Notes: generated by a model from the sequence alone, not told the origin. 64,000 nucleotides of DNA from Allofournierella sp. (GCA_020025635.1 JAHHRU010000006.1:1-64000), one strand, 5' to 3'. Counted from the first letter of the stretch, positions 39,895 to 49,804 are shown. Made by a program: numbers and translations.

Positions 39895-40236
39895 TTAAAG
39901 CCGGTTCTTCTCGCCCCAGTCGCACAGCTCATTCAAAATGGGCATCAGCGACTCTCCCCGGGGCGAAAGGCTGTATTCCACCTTGGGCGGCACCTGAGGA
40001 TATTCCGTGCGGATGATCAGCTGTGCGCTTTCCAGCTCCTTAAGGGTCGCGCTGAGGGTTTTGTAAGAAATCGTGCCGATAAAGCGCTGCATCTCGTTGA
40101 AGCGTACAACGCCGAAGGTTGCCAGCGTATAGAGCACCACCATCTTATATTTCCCGCTGATCAGCGACATGGTGTAGGCAAAGCCGGAATCCTCCAAATG
40201 TGCGTTCTGGATGGCTGTGAAAAAGCTCTTACCCAT
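39895..40236 (-). CDS. HxlR-family winged-helix regulator
   Basis: A 113-residue DNA-binding protein. It has SLISGKYKMVVLYTLA in place of the usual W-K/KW segment, RFNEMQRFIGTISYKTLSATLKEL as the recognition helix region, and VEYSLSPRGESLMPILNELCDWG at the end. HxlR proteins often sense electrophiles or formaldehyde, but no N-terminal Cys is seen here. The start at 40236 follows AAGGAGAT. It is divergent from the DMT transporter gene 151 bp away, its likely target. Confidence 0.9.
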   Translation of the reverse strand: MGKSFFTAIQNAHLEDSGFAYTMSLISGKYKMVVLYTLATFGVVRFNEMQRFIGTISYKTLSATLKELESAQLIIRTEYPQVPPKVEYSLSPRGESLMPILNELCDWGEKNRL

Positions 40237-40279
40237 GGGGATCTCCTTTTCTGATTGTAACAGGGAACCGTTCAATAAT

Positions 40280-40308
40280 ACTATATCGAATATTCCCTTT
40301 GAATACAA
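40280..40308 (-). promoter_or_regulatory. Promoter of the HxlR gene
   Basis: TTGTAT and TATAGT with a 17 bp spacer that contains the palindrome GAATATTC. Confidence 0.6.
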
Positions 40309-40387
40309 GAGGCAGCTGCATTTCGCATCGTTTAACAGGGAGCACCGTGTGCGCAAAAAAGAATAACGTAAAAAAAGAGGGCTTTTT

Positions 40388-41410
40388 ATGGAAACAAACG
40401 GAAATCGATATCAAAAAGGAATTCTGCTGGGCATCCTGGTGGGCATCCTCTGGGGCCTTGACGGTGTTCTGATGGGCCAGGTGGGCAAAGCGCCGATCTT
40501 TACCGACACAGCGGCGGCTGCGGCGGCGGGGGTGTCCTCCACCGCCTTTTCGCTTTCACCCCTGGTCACCGCTTTTTTCCACGAAAGCTTCTGCTTTGTG
40601 TGGGTGGCGCTGGTGCTGCTTTTCAGCCGGCAGCTCAAACAGGCCTTTCACGTTCTGCTTCACACAAAAAAGGGCCGGGCCACGGCTCTGGCAGCCCTGG
40701 TCGGCTCGCCCATCGGCATGAGCGCCTATCTTTTGGGCATCCAGTATGCCGGTGCGCCCTATGCTTCCAGCATTTCGGTCATCTACCCTGGTGTGGGTGC
40801 GCTGATCTCCTATTTCGTGCTCAAAGAGAAGCTTTCCAAACGGGCGGTGCTGGGCATTGCCACCAGCCTGCTGGGTTCCTTTATGCTGAGCTTTGATTCC
40901 AGCAAAGCCGTGCCCGAAACCTTTGCCAAGGGCGTGCTTTTTGCGGCCCTTGCTGTGCTGGGCTGGGCGCTGGAAGGCGTGATCATCGGCTTTGCCATGA
41001 AGCATGTCAAGGGTGAGGACGATGTGGAGGCCACCCCCCAGCAGCTGCTCTGCCTGCGCTATTTCATTGCGATGCTGGCCTATGCCGTCATCGTTCTGCC
41101 CGCTGTCAAAGGCTATCCCCTGGCCGGAGCCATTGTATCCGAGGGCCTGGTGCTGAAATACGCCGGAATTGCCGTTCTGGGCGCCATGACCTATCTGTGC
41201 TGGTACAAGGCAGTGGATCTGATCGGCTCTGCCATGGGCACGGCCCTCAACAGCACCGCCGCCCTGTGGACGATTATCTTCAGTGCACTGCTTTTCAAAG
41301 CGCCCATCACCCCGGCCCTGGTCCTTTGGGGCCTGGTCATTGTTGCCGGTGTGTTCATCTTTGCGGTGGACCCCGCCATTTTCAAAAAGAAAAACAAAAC
41401 CGGGCTCTAA
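40388..41410 (+). CDS. DMT/EamA-family transporter
   Basis: A 340-residue membrane protein with ten predicted helices in two EamA repeats. The first repeat includes GILLGILVGILWGLDGVLMG and the second begins near GVLFAALAVLGWALEGVIIG. Such proteins export or import small metabolites; the substrate is unknown. It diverges from an HxlR regulator. The fusion oxidoreductase gene begins 59 bp downstream and may be co-transcribed. Confidence 0.88.
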   Translation: METNGNRYQKGILLGILVGILWGLDGVLMGQVGKAPIFTDTAAAAAAGVSSTAFSLSPLVTAFFHESFCFVWVALVLLFSRQLKQAFHVLLHTKKGRATALAALVGSPIGMSAYLLGIQYAGAPYASSISVIYPGVGALISYFVLKEKLSKRAVLGIATSLLGSFMLSFDSSKAVPETFAKGVLFAALAVLGWALEGVIIGFAMKHVKGEDDVEATPQQLLCLRYFIAMLAYAVIVLPAVKGYPLAGAIVSEGLVLKYAGIAVLGAMTYLCWYKAVDLIGSAMGTALNSTAALWTIIFSALLFKAPITPALVLWGLVIVAGVFIFAVDPAIFKKKNKTGL

Positions 41411-41468
41411 AGCCGAAGCACCGGCCAAACCATCCGCAGCCAACCCCCGAACCATGAAGGAGAGAGCT

Positions 41469-44075
41469 ATGCTGAAAGAAGAGATCCTGCAGAATATGCG
41501 AGAAATCGCAGAGAACTGTATGGGTGAGGAGACCCCTGCCTGTGTGGCAACCTGCCCCATGCACACCAACGCCAAGGAATACATCCGCCTGATCGGCGAA
41601 GGAAAGGGCGAGGAGGCCATTCGGGTCATCCGGGAAAAGCTGTTTCTGCCGGGCACCCTGGGCCGCATCTGCGCCCACCCCTGTGAGGGAAAATGCAAGT
41701 GGAACGAGGGGGGCGACCCCATGTCCATCCGTGCCCTGAAGCGCTACGCCGCCGACCATTTTGACCGGGAGGAAAACTGGGATCTGCACACCCAGCCGGA
41801 AATCGGCAGGCACGTTGCGGTGGTGGGCTCCGGCCCTTCCGGCCTGCAGGCCGCTTTGGATCTGCGCCGTGCCGGGTGTGCGGTCACTGTTTACGAAAAG
41901 CTGCCGGTCCGCGGCGGCATGCTGCGGGTGGGCATCCCCGAATACCGCCTGCCCCGGGAGCTTCTGGAACACGAGATCAGCTATCTGGACAAGCTGGGGG
42001 TCCGGTTCCGGCTGAACTTTGAAGTGGGCCGGGACAAAAGCCTTCAGGAGATGATCGACGGGCACGATGCCGTGGTGATCTCGGTGGGCCGCCACGGCGG
42101 CCGGGTGGACCGCAGCCTTGCCAACTGGGATGGCCAGGGCATTTACAGCGCTGCCGCCTTCCAGCGGGAGGCCGCCCTCACCCGGAATGTGGCCGGCGCC
42201 GGCAAAACAGTGCTTGTGGTGGGCGGCGGCAACGTTGCCATGGACTGCACCCGCACCGCCCTGCGCTGCGGCCAGGTGGAAAAGGTTTACAGCATCTGCC
42301 TGGAGGACAGCTTCCAGACCATGCCCGCCTCGGCCCACGAAATCGCAGATGCTTTGGAAGAAGGCGTTCAGTTCTTCCCCGCACAGGCCATCAAGGAGAT
42401 CCATGTGGACGAAAACCACCGGGTGCACGGTGTCACTTTGCGCAAATGCCTTTCGATGTTTGACGACCAGCACCGGTTTGCCCCTTCGTTTGATGACAGC
42501 AACACCCTGGAGCTGCCCCAGGTGGACACCATCATTTTCGCCATCGGCCAGGCGGTGGAGGGTGAATTTGCCCAGGGCATCCTGGAGCAGCTGCCCAACA
42601 CCAGCTTTGTGGTGGATCATGAGACCCTCCAGTCCTCCAAAAACGAAAAGGTGTTCTGCACCGGCGATGCCGCAGGCGAGTCGGTGATCGTAATCCAGGC
42701 CATGGCCACCGGCCGGCGTGCCGCCGAATCGGTGCTGCGCTACCTGAACGGCGAAAGCCTCACCGAGGGCCGTGCCCTGCGGGACACCTGGACCTATGAA
42801 ACCAAGCTGGATATGCCCACAAACTGGGCCGAGATCGAAGGCGAGCGCATTGCACAGCACACCATCCCCCTGAAAGAGCGCATCAAAAGCTTCAAGGAAG
42901 TGGATGTGGGCTACACCAAAAAGCAGGCCGAGCAGGAAGCCGGCCGCTGCCGCCAGTGCGAATGCAGGCTGTGCATGAAGGAATGCATCATGCTGAACGA
43001 TTTCACCAGCTGCCCCAAGGAGCTTTTCCGGGATTATCTGGAAAAAGGCTCGGATGCCATTGACCCGATGGTCGCCTATTCCTGCAACGAGTGCAGCCAG
43101 TGCACCCTGAAATGCCCCCACAGCAACGATCTGCGCACCGTGTTCCGGGCCATGAAGGCGGACAACGCCGCCCAAAACGGCGGCATCGTGCCGCTGGAAG
43201 CCTTAAAGCCCAGCGAAGCGGGCCAGGTGAAGGAATGTGCCGAGGAATACTGCACCAGCGTTCGCGCCCAGGCCAAGGCCCTCGATGCGCCCAAAAAGAA
43301 CAAGACCAAGTATGTATTCGTTCCCGGCTGCACCGTGCCGGCCTATTCCCCTTTTGCGGTGGAAAACATCGTCCGCCATCTGAAGGACAGTCTGGGTGAG
43401 GAAAACGTGGGCGCACTGCTTCAGTGCTGCGGCAAGGTTTCCCGCTTTATGGGCGAGGATGTGAAGTTTGACCAGCGCAATCAGCTGGCACTTGACAAGC
43501 TGGACGAGATGGGCTGCGAGGTCATCATCACCGTGTGCCCCTCCTGCTTCAAGGTCTTCAAGGAAACCGCCCGAAACCAGCGGGTCATTTCTTATTGGGA
43601 CCTGATGCACGATCTGATCGGCATCCCCGAGCGGGCAAAGGGCATCGGCAAACATTCCGATGTGGTGTTCAACTTCCACGACTCCTGCGTTACCCGGGAC
43701 GAGCCCACCCACCACGCCAGCGTGCGCTGGCTGATGGACCAGATGGGCTACCAGTGGCGGGAGATCGAGCGCAACGGCGCAAACACCCGCTGCTGCGGTG
43801 TGGGCGGCATGGTGTGCACCTCCGACCCGGGCCTTTATGAGCGGGTCTACACCCGCCGCTGCGGCGATTTCAACGCGGATCACATCGTGACCTACTGCGG
43901 CTCCTGCCGGGGCACCTTTGAAACCGCCGGCATGGACTCGCTGCACATCCTGGACCTGCTGTTCGGCCCTGCCTACACGGCAGACCAGCAGCAAAAACGG
44001 GGCTATAAAAACGAAGCCGAAATGTGGGAGCGCCGCCTGGAAACCCGGGACCGGCTCAACCAGTTCAAAAAATAA
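41469..44075 (+). CDS. GltD-like NAD(P)H oxidoreductase fused to HdrD-like Fe-S/CCG domains
   Basis: An 868-residue soluble flavo-iron-sulfur protein. The N-terminus has GltD-type cluster cysteines (C17, C25, C29, C68, C72, C76), then an FAD site AVVGSGPSGLQAAL (117-) and an NAD(P) site TVLVVGGGNVAMDC. From ~490 a ferredoxin-like region follows (CRQCECRLC, CNECSQCTLKCPH). Two CCG domains (GCTVPAYSPF...LLQCCGK and FHDSCVT...TRCCGVGGM) follow, as in HdrD/GlpC/LutA. It probably moves electrons between NAD(P)H and a thiol/disulfide or unknown acceptor. The start has AAGGAGAGAG upstream. Confidence 0.88.
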   Translation: MLKEEILQNMREIAENCMGEETPACVATCPMHTNAKEYIRLIGEGKGEEAIRVIREKLFLPGTLGRICAHPCEGKCKWNEGGDPMSIRALKRYAADHFDREENWDLHTQPEIGRHVAVVGSGPSGLQAALDLRRAGCAVTVYEKLPVRGGMLRVGIPEYRLPRELLEHEISYLDKLGVRFRLNFEVGRDKSLQEMIDGHDAVVISVGRHGGRVDRSLANWDGQGIYSAAAFQREAALTRNVAGAGKTVLVVGGGNVAMDCTRTALRCGQVEKVYSICLEDSFQTMPASAHEIADALEEGVQFFPAQAIKEIHVDENHRVHGVTLRKCLSMFDDQHRFAPSFDDSNTLELPQVDTIIFAIGQAVEGEFAQGILEQLPNTSFVVDHETLQSSKNEKVFCTGDAAGESVIVIQAMATGRRAAESVLRYLNGESLTEGRALRDTWTYETKLDMPTNWAEIEGERIAQHTIPLKERIKSFKEVDVGYTKKQAEQEAGRCRQCECRLCMKECIMLNDFTSCPKELFRDYLEKGSDAIDPMVAYSCNECSQCTLKCPHSNDLRTVFRAMKADNAAQNGGIVPLEALKPSEAGQVKECAEEYCTSVRAQAKALDAPKKNKTKYVFVPGCTVPAYSPFAVENIVRHLKDSLGEENVGALLQCCGKVSRFMGEDVKFDQRNQLALDKLDEMGCEVIITVCPSCFKVFKETARNQRVISYWDLMHDLIGIPERAKGIGKHSDVVFNFHDSCVTRDEPTHHASVRWLMDQMGYQWREIERNGANTRCCGVGGMVCTSDPGLYERVYTRRCGDFNADHIVTYCGSCRGTFETAGMDSLHILDLLFGPAYTADQQQKRGYKNEAEMWERRLETRDRLNQFKK

Positions 44076-44088
44076 TTTTCATTTAAGG

Positions 44089-44119
44089 CGGCCGCCCCGA
44101 AAAAGGGCGGCCGTTTTTC
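44089..44119 (+). terminator. Terminator of the GltD-HdrD gene
   Basis: CGGCCGCCC pairs with GGGCGGCCG, followed by TTTTTCTTTTT. Confidence 0.85.
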
Positions 44120-44178
44120 TTTTTCGGCCCCTTTGAAAAAAGGCACACAGGTTTTTCAAAAAGGGCCGCAAAAAGCGT

Positions 44179-46458
44179 TTATCCGGCCCGGTCCAGCCGG
44201 AGCACCGCCACCGTGATGTCATCCGGCCGGCCCTGGCTTTCGGCACGCTGGCGGGCGGTGTTTGCCAGAATGTCGGCCACCTCCTGGGGGGATGAGCCCA
44301 CCGAAGCGCAGAGCTCCAGCTGCTGAAGCAGCCAGCCGCTGCCATCGCACAGGGCCCCGTCACTGACCAGCACCAGCATGCTGCCTTGTGACAGATTGAC
44401 CGTTTCCTGCCGGCCCACCACCCCGGAAAGGATGCCCACCGGAAGGCTGCCCCCTTCCAGCTCTTCGGCTTTTCCCTGCCGCACCAGGAAGGTGGGGCAG
44501 GCCCCGGCCTTGAAGAGCCTTGCCCGGCCGGTGAACAGATCCACCGTGGCAAGATCCAGCGTAGCGCCGCTCTCCTCATCGCTTTTCAAAGCCAGCGCCA
44601 CGTTTACCAGCCTGGCGGCGCTGGATGCGGAAAACCCCGCTTTCAGCAGCCGGGAGGCAAGGCTTGCGGCCAGGTTGCCGTCAATGGCCGCCGGCCGGCC
44701 CACTCCCATGCCGTCGCACAGCATCAGGTGCGCATTGCCGAACACATCACAGAACTGCTCGGTGGCATCGCCGCAGGCCCCGGGCTTTGCCGAATGGGAG
44801 GCCACCCCGAACACCGGGCAGTACACCGCTTTTTCGCTGATGCGCAGAAGGCTCACCGTTCCGCAGTTGTCGATCTGAAAGGGCCCCAGCTCCCGCCGGC
44901 AGATCCGCTGGGTCTCTTCCCGCAGGTCCGCCAGCTCCTGTTCGCTGAAAGCGGTGCGGTTCACCGTGACCGATGCCTGAAGCCGCCCGGTGGCTTCGTA
45001 TCCCACCTCGATCTCCAGCGGCTCCAGGCCGATGGATGCAAACAGCGACGAAAGCCGGGCTGTTTTGCCCTCATCCGGCGCAAGGCTTTTTCCCAGCTGC
45101 TGGGCCATGCCGGCCAGCGCCCCGGCCATGGCGGTGTACTGCTCGGTAACGGCCGCCCGCATGGCCCCGGCTTTTACCCGGCTTTCCCGCCGGCTGCGGA
45201 ACATGGTATAGGCACGGCTGGCCGCCCCGCAAAGCTCCACCGGGTGCACACACCGGCAGAACTGGCCGGGCAGCTGCTCCACGGCGGCCCGCCCCTGCTG
45301 CTCCAGCACCGGCTTCATGCGGAAAAAGCCTTCCACCGTGTCGCTGTAATGCTCTCCCCAGCAGGTTTCCCGCCGCCCACAGCTTCGGCAGAGCTCTTCG
45401 GCCACATGCTCCACCACCCAGTTATAGTTCTCCCCTTTTTTGGGCAGGGACTCATACACCTTGTCCACCGTTTCCGCAATGCCGGTAAGGGCTTCGGCGG
45501 CCTGTTCCAGCCGGCCGGCCGCCCCGGCATATCCGGAACGCTGCCCGGCCGAAGCCGCCCCTTCGGCCCTGCCCGGCAGAGCCGCCAGCCAGCGGCGGGG
45601 CAGTGCGTAAAAAAGAAGCTCGGCCGCCACCGCACTGCCCAAAAAGCCCAGCGCCAGCATACTGTTTGGCGCGGCCAGGCTGCCAAACACACATCCGCTC
45701 AAAAAAACGGCCCCGCAGCCGGTGCGCTCACCCGGCACGGCCCAGCCGGCCGCAAGGCAGGCCGCGGCAATGCCCAGCCCCGCAAAGCTCAGCTCCGGCC
45801 GGGCCGCCGCAAGCACCGCACCCCCTGCCACACAAAGCCCGGCGCATTCCCGCACCCGGCCCCGGTAGGCAAGAACAAGCCCTGCTGTGCCCAAAAGGGC
45901 AGCCCCCGGCAGGAACGGCCCCGCCGGAATGGCGCAGAACGCCGGCAGCGCCCCAAGCCCCAGCACCACACCCTGCGGCGAGATGGGCCCGAGCCAGCCG
46001 GTGCGGCTTGTGCGGGTGCGGCGCAAAAGCCAGCCAAACCCCAAAGCCAGAATGGCCTCGCCCAGCGAGCCCACGGCCTGCGCCGGCGTGGAAAGCCCGC
46101 TGACCGAAAGCATCAGCTGCACGATCAAAAGCACACCGCAGCCGCCGGCGGCACTGGGCAGAAACGATTTTTTGAAAAGGCCCCTTCCCGCAAGGGCTGC
46201 CGCCACAGCGGCTATGTAACGAAGGCTGTCACCGGCCGGTGCCAGCAAAAGATATCCCAGCGCAGCACCCGCCGCGCCGGTCAGCGCATAGGGTGCGCCG
46301 ATTCCAAATACAAGGCCAAGGCCCAATGGCCTCAGGCCGCCAAACACGCTTGCTGCCGAAAGGAGGACCCCTTCTGCGGCCGCCGCAAGCTGCCAAAGGC
46401 CCGGCCCCAGCTCCCAGATCTTTTGGGCCAGCGCCTGCCTGCGCAGGGTAACATTCAT
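44179..46458 (-). CDS. spoIIE: SpoIIE-type membrane serine phosphatase
   Basis: SpoIIE dephosphorylates SpoIIAA to activate sigma-F in the forespore. The 759-residue protein has ~10 hydrophobic helices (about 25-320), a linker with Cys-rich ELCRSCGRRETCWGEHY, and a C-terminal PP2C domain. That domain has LMLCDGMGVGRPAAIDG and ends GRPDDITVAVLRL, which supply the metal-binding Asp residues. Length and layout are close to the ~820 residues of Bacillus SpoIIE. spoIIAA/AB and sigF are not in the window. A non-sporulation role of a relic is possible. The ATG at 46458 has GAGGTGG upstream. Confidence 0.85.
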   Translation of the reverse strand: MNVTLRRQALAQKIWELGPGLWQLAAAAEGVLLSAASVFGGLRPLGLGLVFGIGAPYALTGAAGAALGYLLLAPAGDSLRYIAAVAAALAGRGLFKKSFLPSAAGGCGVLLIVQLMLSVSGLSTPAQAVGSLGEAILALGFGWLLRRTRTSRTGWLGPISPQGVVLGLGALPAFCAIPAGPFLPGAALLGTAGLVLAYRGRVRECAGLCVAGGAVLAAARPELSFAGLGIAAACLAAGWAVPGERTGCGAVFLSGCVFGSLAAPNSMLALGFLGSAVAAELLFYALPRRWLAALPGRAEGAASAGQRSGYAGAAGRLEQAAEALTGIAETVDKVYESLPKKGENYNWVVEHVAEELCRSCGRRETCWGEHYSDTVEGFFRMKPVLEQQGRAAVEQLPGQFCRCVHPVELCGAASRAYTMFRSRRESRVKAGAMRAAVTEQYTAMAGALAGMAQQLGKSLAPDEGKTARLSSLFASIGLEPLEIEVGYEATGRLQASVTVNRTAFSEQELADLREETQRICRRELGPFQIDNCGTVSLLRISEKAVYCPVFGVASHSAKPGACGDATEQFCDVFGNAHLMLCDGMGVGRPAAIDGNLAASLASRLLKAGFSASSAARLVNVALALKSDEESGATLDLATVDLFTGRARLFKAGACPTFLVRQGKAEELEGGSLPVGILSGVVGRQETVNLSQGSMLVLVSDGALCDGSGWLLQQLELCASVGSSPQEVADILANTARQRAESQGRPDDITVAVLRLDRAG

Positions 46459-46653
46459 TTTTTCCACCTCACTGTTTTGTTGCGGGCGGCGGCGCGGCCC
46501 AAACACCGGGGCCCGCGCCGCGACCAACGCAGATTGGAAAACAGAGCCGCTTCTGCCGCTCTGCCCGTGGGCTTCAGTATAGCGCCCGGCCCGGTGCGGT
46601 TTTTGCCGCAGTTGGCAAAAGCGGCAAAACAATCCAAAAGCTTCCAGCAGCGG

Positions 46654-46704
46654 ATAAAAAAGGACCCCTCCCGCCTCGGTTTCCCGAATTGGAAGGGGTC
46701 TTTG
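46654..46704 (-). terminator. Terminator of gltX
   Basis: GACCCCTTCC pairs with GGGAGGGGTC with small mismatches, then TTTTTT on the minus strand. Confidence 0.7.
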
Positions 46705-46716
46705 GTTATTTTGGCA

Positions 46717-48171
46717 TTACAGGGCAGCCAGCTCGGCCTTTACACGGGCAAGGGTCTCTTCCTTACCCAGCATGGCAGCGATATCGGTGCCGCCGCCGGG
46801 GGTGGACTTTTTGCCGGAAAGGGCAATGCCCAGGGGGAACAGCAGCCAGCCGTTCTTGACGCCTTTTTCCTCTGCAAGCTGCTTGCAGCTGGCAAAGATG
46901 TTGTCCCGGTTCCAGTCCTGGATGCCTTCCAGAACGGGCACCAGGGCTTCCAGGGCCTCCTTGGCGGTTTCCGGGGTGGTCTTCTGCTTTTTGTTGCGGT
47001 ACATCTCGGCATCGTGCTCCACGACCGCATCAAAGAAGTCCAGCTGATCCACGATCTCGCCCAGAACTTCGCAGCGGGGCTGCAGGTTCTGGCACAGCAG
47101 ATCCCGGTCGATGTCCCGGTGAACGGCCTTGTCGATCCAGGGATCGGCCATCTCACGGAACTTTTCGGGGCTCAGGCGGCGGATATACTCCGCATTGATG
47201 GCCCGCAGCTTGAGGGGGTCGAAAATGGCGGGGCTCTTGCTGATGCCGCTCTCATCAAACAGCTTGGTCATTTCCTCCAGAGTGAAGATCTCCTCTTCGC
47301 CCTTGGGGCTCCAGCCCAGAAGCAGGATGTAGTTGAGCACAGCCTCGCTCAAATAGCCCTTGGCCACCAGATCCTGATAGGATGCGTCGCCGTTGCGCTT
47401 GGAAAGCTTGTTCTGCGCATCCTTCATCACCGGCGGGCAGTGGATGTAGGTGGGGATCTCCCAGCCGAAGGCCTCGTACAGCAGATTGTACTTGGGGGTG
47501 CTGGACAGATACTCAGAGCCGCGGATGACGTGGGTGATCTTCATGAGGTGATCGTCCACCACGTTGGCAAAGTTGTAGGTGGGCATGCCGTCGGTTTTGA
47601 TGAGGATCTGGTCATCCAATTCGGAATTGTTCACCTCGATGTGGCCGTAAACCGCATCGTCAAAGCTGGTAACGCCTTCCTTTGGCATCTTCTGGCGGAT
47701 GACATAGGGGATGCCGGCTTCCAGGTTCTTTTTTACTTCCTCTTCGGAAAGGTCACGGCAGTGGCCGTCATAGTGGCCCACAACGGCACCGGCAGATTTC
47801 TGGTCCTCCCGCATTTTTTCCAGCCGCTCGGGGGTGCAGAAGCAGTAATAGGCCTTGCCTTCCTTCACCAGCTGCTCGGCATACTGCTTGAACATGCCCA
47901 TGCGCTCGCTCTGAACATAGGGGCCGACCGGGCCGCCGATGTCCGGGCCTTCGTCCCAGGTAAGGCCGGTCTGACGCAGGGTATCGTAAATGATGTCCAC
48001 AGCGCCTTCCACATAACGCTCCTGGTCGGTGTCTTCGATGCGCAGGATGAACACGCCGTTTTCATCGCTGCGGGCCTTCAGGTAAGCGTACAGGGCCGTG
48101 CGGAGATTGCCCACATGCATATAGCCCGTGGGGCTGGGTGCAAAGCGGGTGCGTACCGAATTGTTTGCCAT
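46717..48171 (-). CDS. gltX: Glutamyl-tRNA synthetase
   Basis: A class I synthetase that charges tRNA-Glu, and in many Firmicutes also tRNA-Gln before amidation. The 484-residue protein has RFAPSPTGYMHVGNLRTALY (HIGH motif, 8-27), the acceptor-binding and zinc-like region, and the KLSKRN motif (KMSKS equivalent) near 253. Length is normal. Its own sigma-A promoter and terminator make it a single-gene unit. No T-box is seen in the ~80 nt leader. Confidence 0.96.
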   Translation of the reverse strand: MANNSVRTRFAPSPTGYMHVGNLRTALYAYLKARSDENGVFILRIEDTDQERYVEGAVDIIYDTLRQTGLTWDEGPDIGGPVGPYVQSERMGMFKQYAEQLVKEGKAYYCFCTPERLEKMREDQKSAGAVVGHYDGHCRDLSEEEVKKNLEAGIPYVIRQKMPKEGVTSFDDAVYGHIEVNNSELDDQILIKTDGMPTYNFANVVDDHLMKITHVIRGSEYLSSTPKYNLLYEAFGWEIPTYIHCPPVMKDAQNKLSKRNGDASYQDLVAKGYLSEAVLNYILLLGWSPKGEEEIFTLEEMTKLFDESGISKSPAIFDPLKLRAINAEYIRRLSPEKFREMADPWIDKAVHRDIDRDLLCQNLQPRCEVLGEIVDQLDFFDAVVEHDAEMYRNKKQKTTPETAKEALEALVPVLEGIQDWNRDNIFASCKQLAEEKGVKNGWLLFPLGIALSGKKSTPGGGTDIAAMLGKEETLARVKAELAAL

Positions 48172-48262
48172 GATCTCTACTCCTTTTATCTTTCGGCAGA
48201 GCGGTTTTTGCCCGTCTGCCGGGTGCTTTTTGAACGCGGATCCCCATGGGGCCGCCTGTTCT

Positions 48263-48292
48263 ATTCTAAACGCCTTCAGGGCCGTTTGTCAA
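48263..48292 (-). promoter_or_regulatory. Promoter of gltX
   Basis: TTGACA and TAGAAT with an 18 bp spacer. Confidence 0.7.
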
Positions 48293-48382
48293 TTTATCTC
48301 TAGGCAAAAAGGGTATTTTTTTATATAATAGTATCAAATCTGTTTTTTCATCCGGATTTCCGGTTTCAAAAGGAGGTATCCG

Positions 48383-49804
48383 ATGAGCTTTTTCACCCTG
48401 CAATTCGTGCTTTTTCTTTCGGCTCTTTTCTTTGCCTGGTGGCTGGTGCCCCAAAAGGTCCGCCCCTTCCTTCTCGCCGGGGCAAACCTTGTTTTTTCGG
48501 TGCTGCTGGGCCAGAAGGCCTTCCTTACCCTGCTTTTGGTCAGTGCCATCGGCTACTGCTTCGGCCTTTTGGTGGGGCGGTTCAAAAAGGCCCTGCCCTT
48601 CTGGCTGGGGGTCCTTGGGCTTTTAACGCCCCTTGCCCTTTATAAATACCTGCCGGTCCTGGCGGGCCATTTTGCCTGGGCAGCCCCCTTTTCCCAGCTG
48701 GCGGCTGCCTTGGGCATCAGTTTTTACACCTTCAAATCCCTTGCCCTGCTCATGGAGGTGTACCGGGGCAGTTTGCAGCCGGTGAAAAACCCGCTGCTGT
48801 ATTTTGCCTACATCGGCTTTTTCCCCCAGCTGCCCATGGGCCCCATCCAGCGGCCGGAGCCGTTTTTCTCGGCCCTTTCCCGGCAGCCCCGCCATCTGGA
48901 CAGTGCCCAGGCCATCAACGCCTGCACCCGCATCTGCTGGGCGCTGTTTTTGAAAAAGTGCCTGGCCGACCCTTTAAGCACCCATTACGGTGCCATGCGC
49001 TGGGCCGACTACGGCCACCCGCCGGCAGTGCTGGCAAGCCTTGTTTTTTACAGCCTTTACCTTTACTTCGACTTTGCGGCCTACTCCCAGCTGGCCATTG
49101 CCTTTGGTGAGCTTTTGGGCCTGCCCTGCGCCGAAAACTTCAAAAGCCCCTATTTTTCCCGCTCGCTGGGCGAATTCTGGCGGCGCTGGCACATCAGCCT
49201 TTCTTCCTTTCTGCGGGATGCCGTCTACATCCCTCTGGGCGGCAGCCGCAACGGCACCGGGGTGCTGATCCTTGCCACCATGGCCACCTTCCTTGTTTCG
49301 GGGGTGTGGCACGGCTCCACCGGCGGCTTCCTTGTGTGGGGCGCCCTGCACGGCGTATGGCTGCTCATCGGCCGGGCCACCCGGCCCCTTCGGGAGCGGT
49401 TCTGGCAAAACCGGGGCGAATTTGGCCGCGGGCCGGTGCGCAGTGTGCTGGGCTGGGCCTTCACCATGCTTTTGGTGGGCACCGGCTGGTTTTTCTTCTG
49501 TGCAGGTACCCTGCCCCAGGCTTTTGCGCTGGCGGCCCACCTGTTCCAGCCCTTCAGCCCCAGTGTGCTTTTGTTTAAGGAAAGCCTGACCCAGCTGGAT
49601 TTCACCCCCGCACTGCTTTTGCAGCTGGCCCTGTTCCTGGTTCCCGCCGTTTGGATCGACTGGCGCAGCCGTGAAACCGGCTTCGGCCCCTGGGCCCAGA
49701 AGCTTCGGCCCTGGATGCGGGTGGTGCTGTGCTATTTCTGCCTGTTCTCGGTCATCTTCTTCGGCGCGGGCGGCGCACTGCCCGGCGTCTATTTCCAGTT
49801 TTAA
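48383..49804 (+). CDS. MBOAT-family O-acyltransferase
   Basis: A 473-residue membrane-bound O-acyltransferase like AlgI/DltB, which passes acyl groups across the membrane to extracellular glycans. About ten helices are seen. The catalytic His310 lies in LVSGVWHGSTGG, and FWRRWHISLSSFLRDAVYIPLGG (its first part FWRRWHIS) is the second family hallmark. The next gene, 14 bp on, is an SGNH-like partner, as in alginate or peptidoglycan acetylation systems. The acceptor here is unknown. An AGGAGGT site precedes the ATG. Confidence 0.93.
   Translation: MSFFTLQFVLFLSALFFAWWLVPQKVRPFLLAGANLVFSVLLGQKAFLTLLLVSAIGYCFGLLVGRFKKALPFWLGVLGLLTPLALYKYLPVLAGHFAWAAPFSQLAAALGISFYTFKSLALLMEVYRGSLQPVKNPLLYFAYIGFFPQLPMGPIQRPEPFFSALSRQPRHLDSAQAINACTRICWALFLKKCLADPLSTHYGAMRWADYGHPPAVLASLVFYSLYLYFDFAAYSQLAIAFGELLGLPCAENFKSPYFSRSLGEFWRRWHISLSSFLRDAVYIPLGGSRNGTGVLILATMATFLVSGVWHGSTGGFLVWGALHGVWLLIGRATRPLRERFWQNRGEFGRGPVRSVLGWAFTMLLVGTGWFFFCAGTLPQAFALAAHLFQPFSPSVLLFKESLTQLDFTPALLLQLALFLVPAVWIDWRSRETGFGPWAQKLRPWMRVVLCYFCLFSVIFFGAGGALPGVYFQF

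Noticed and set aside
44728..48303. 1191-codon plus-strand frame opposite spoIIE and gltX
   Set aside because: It runs antisense through two well-supported genes and has no recognisable protein features.
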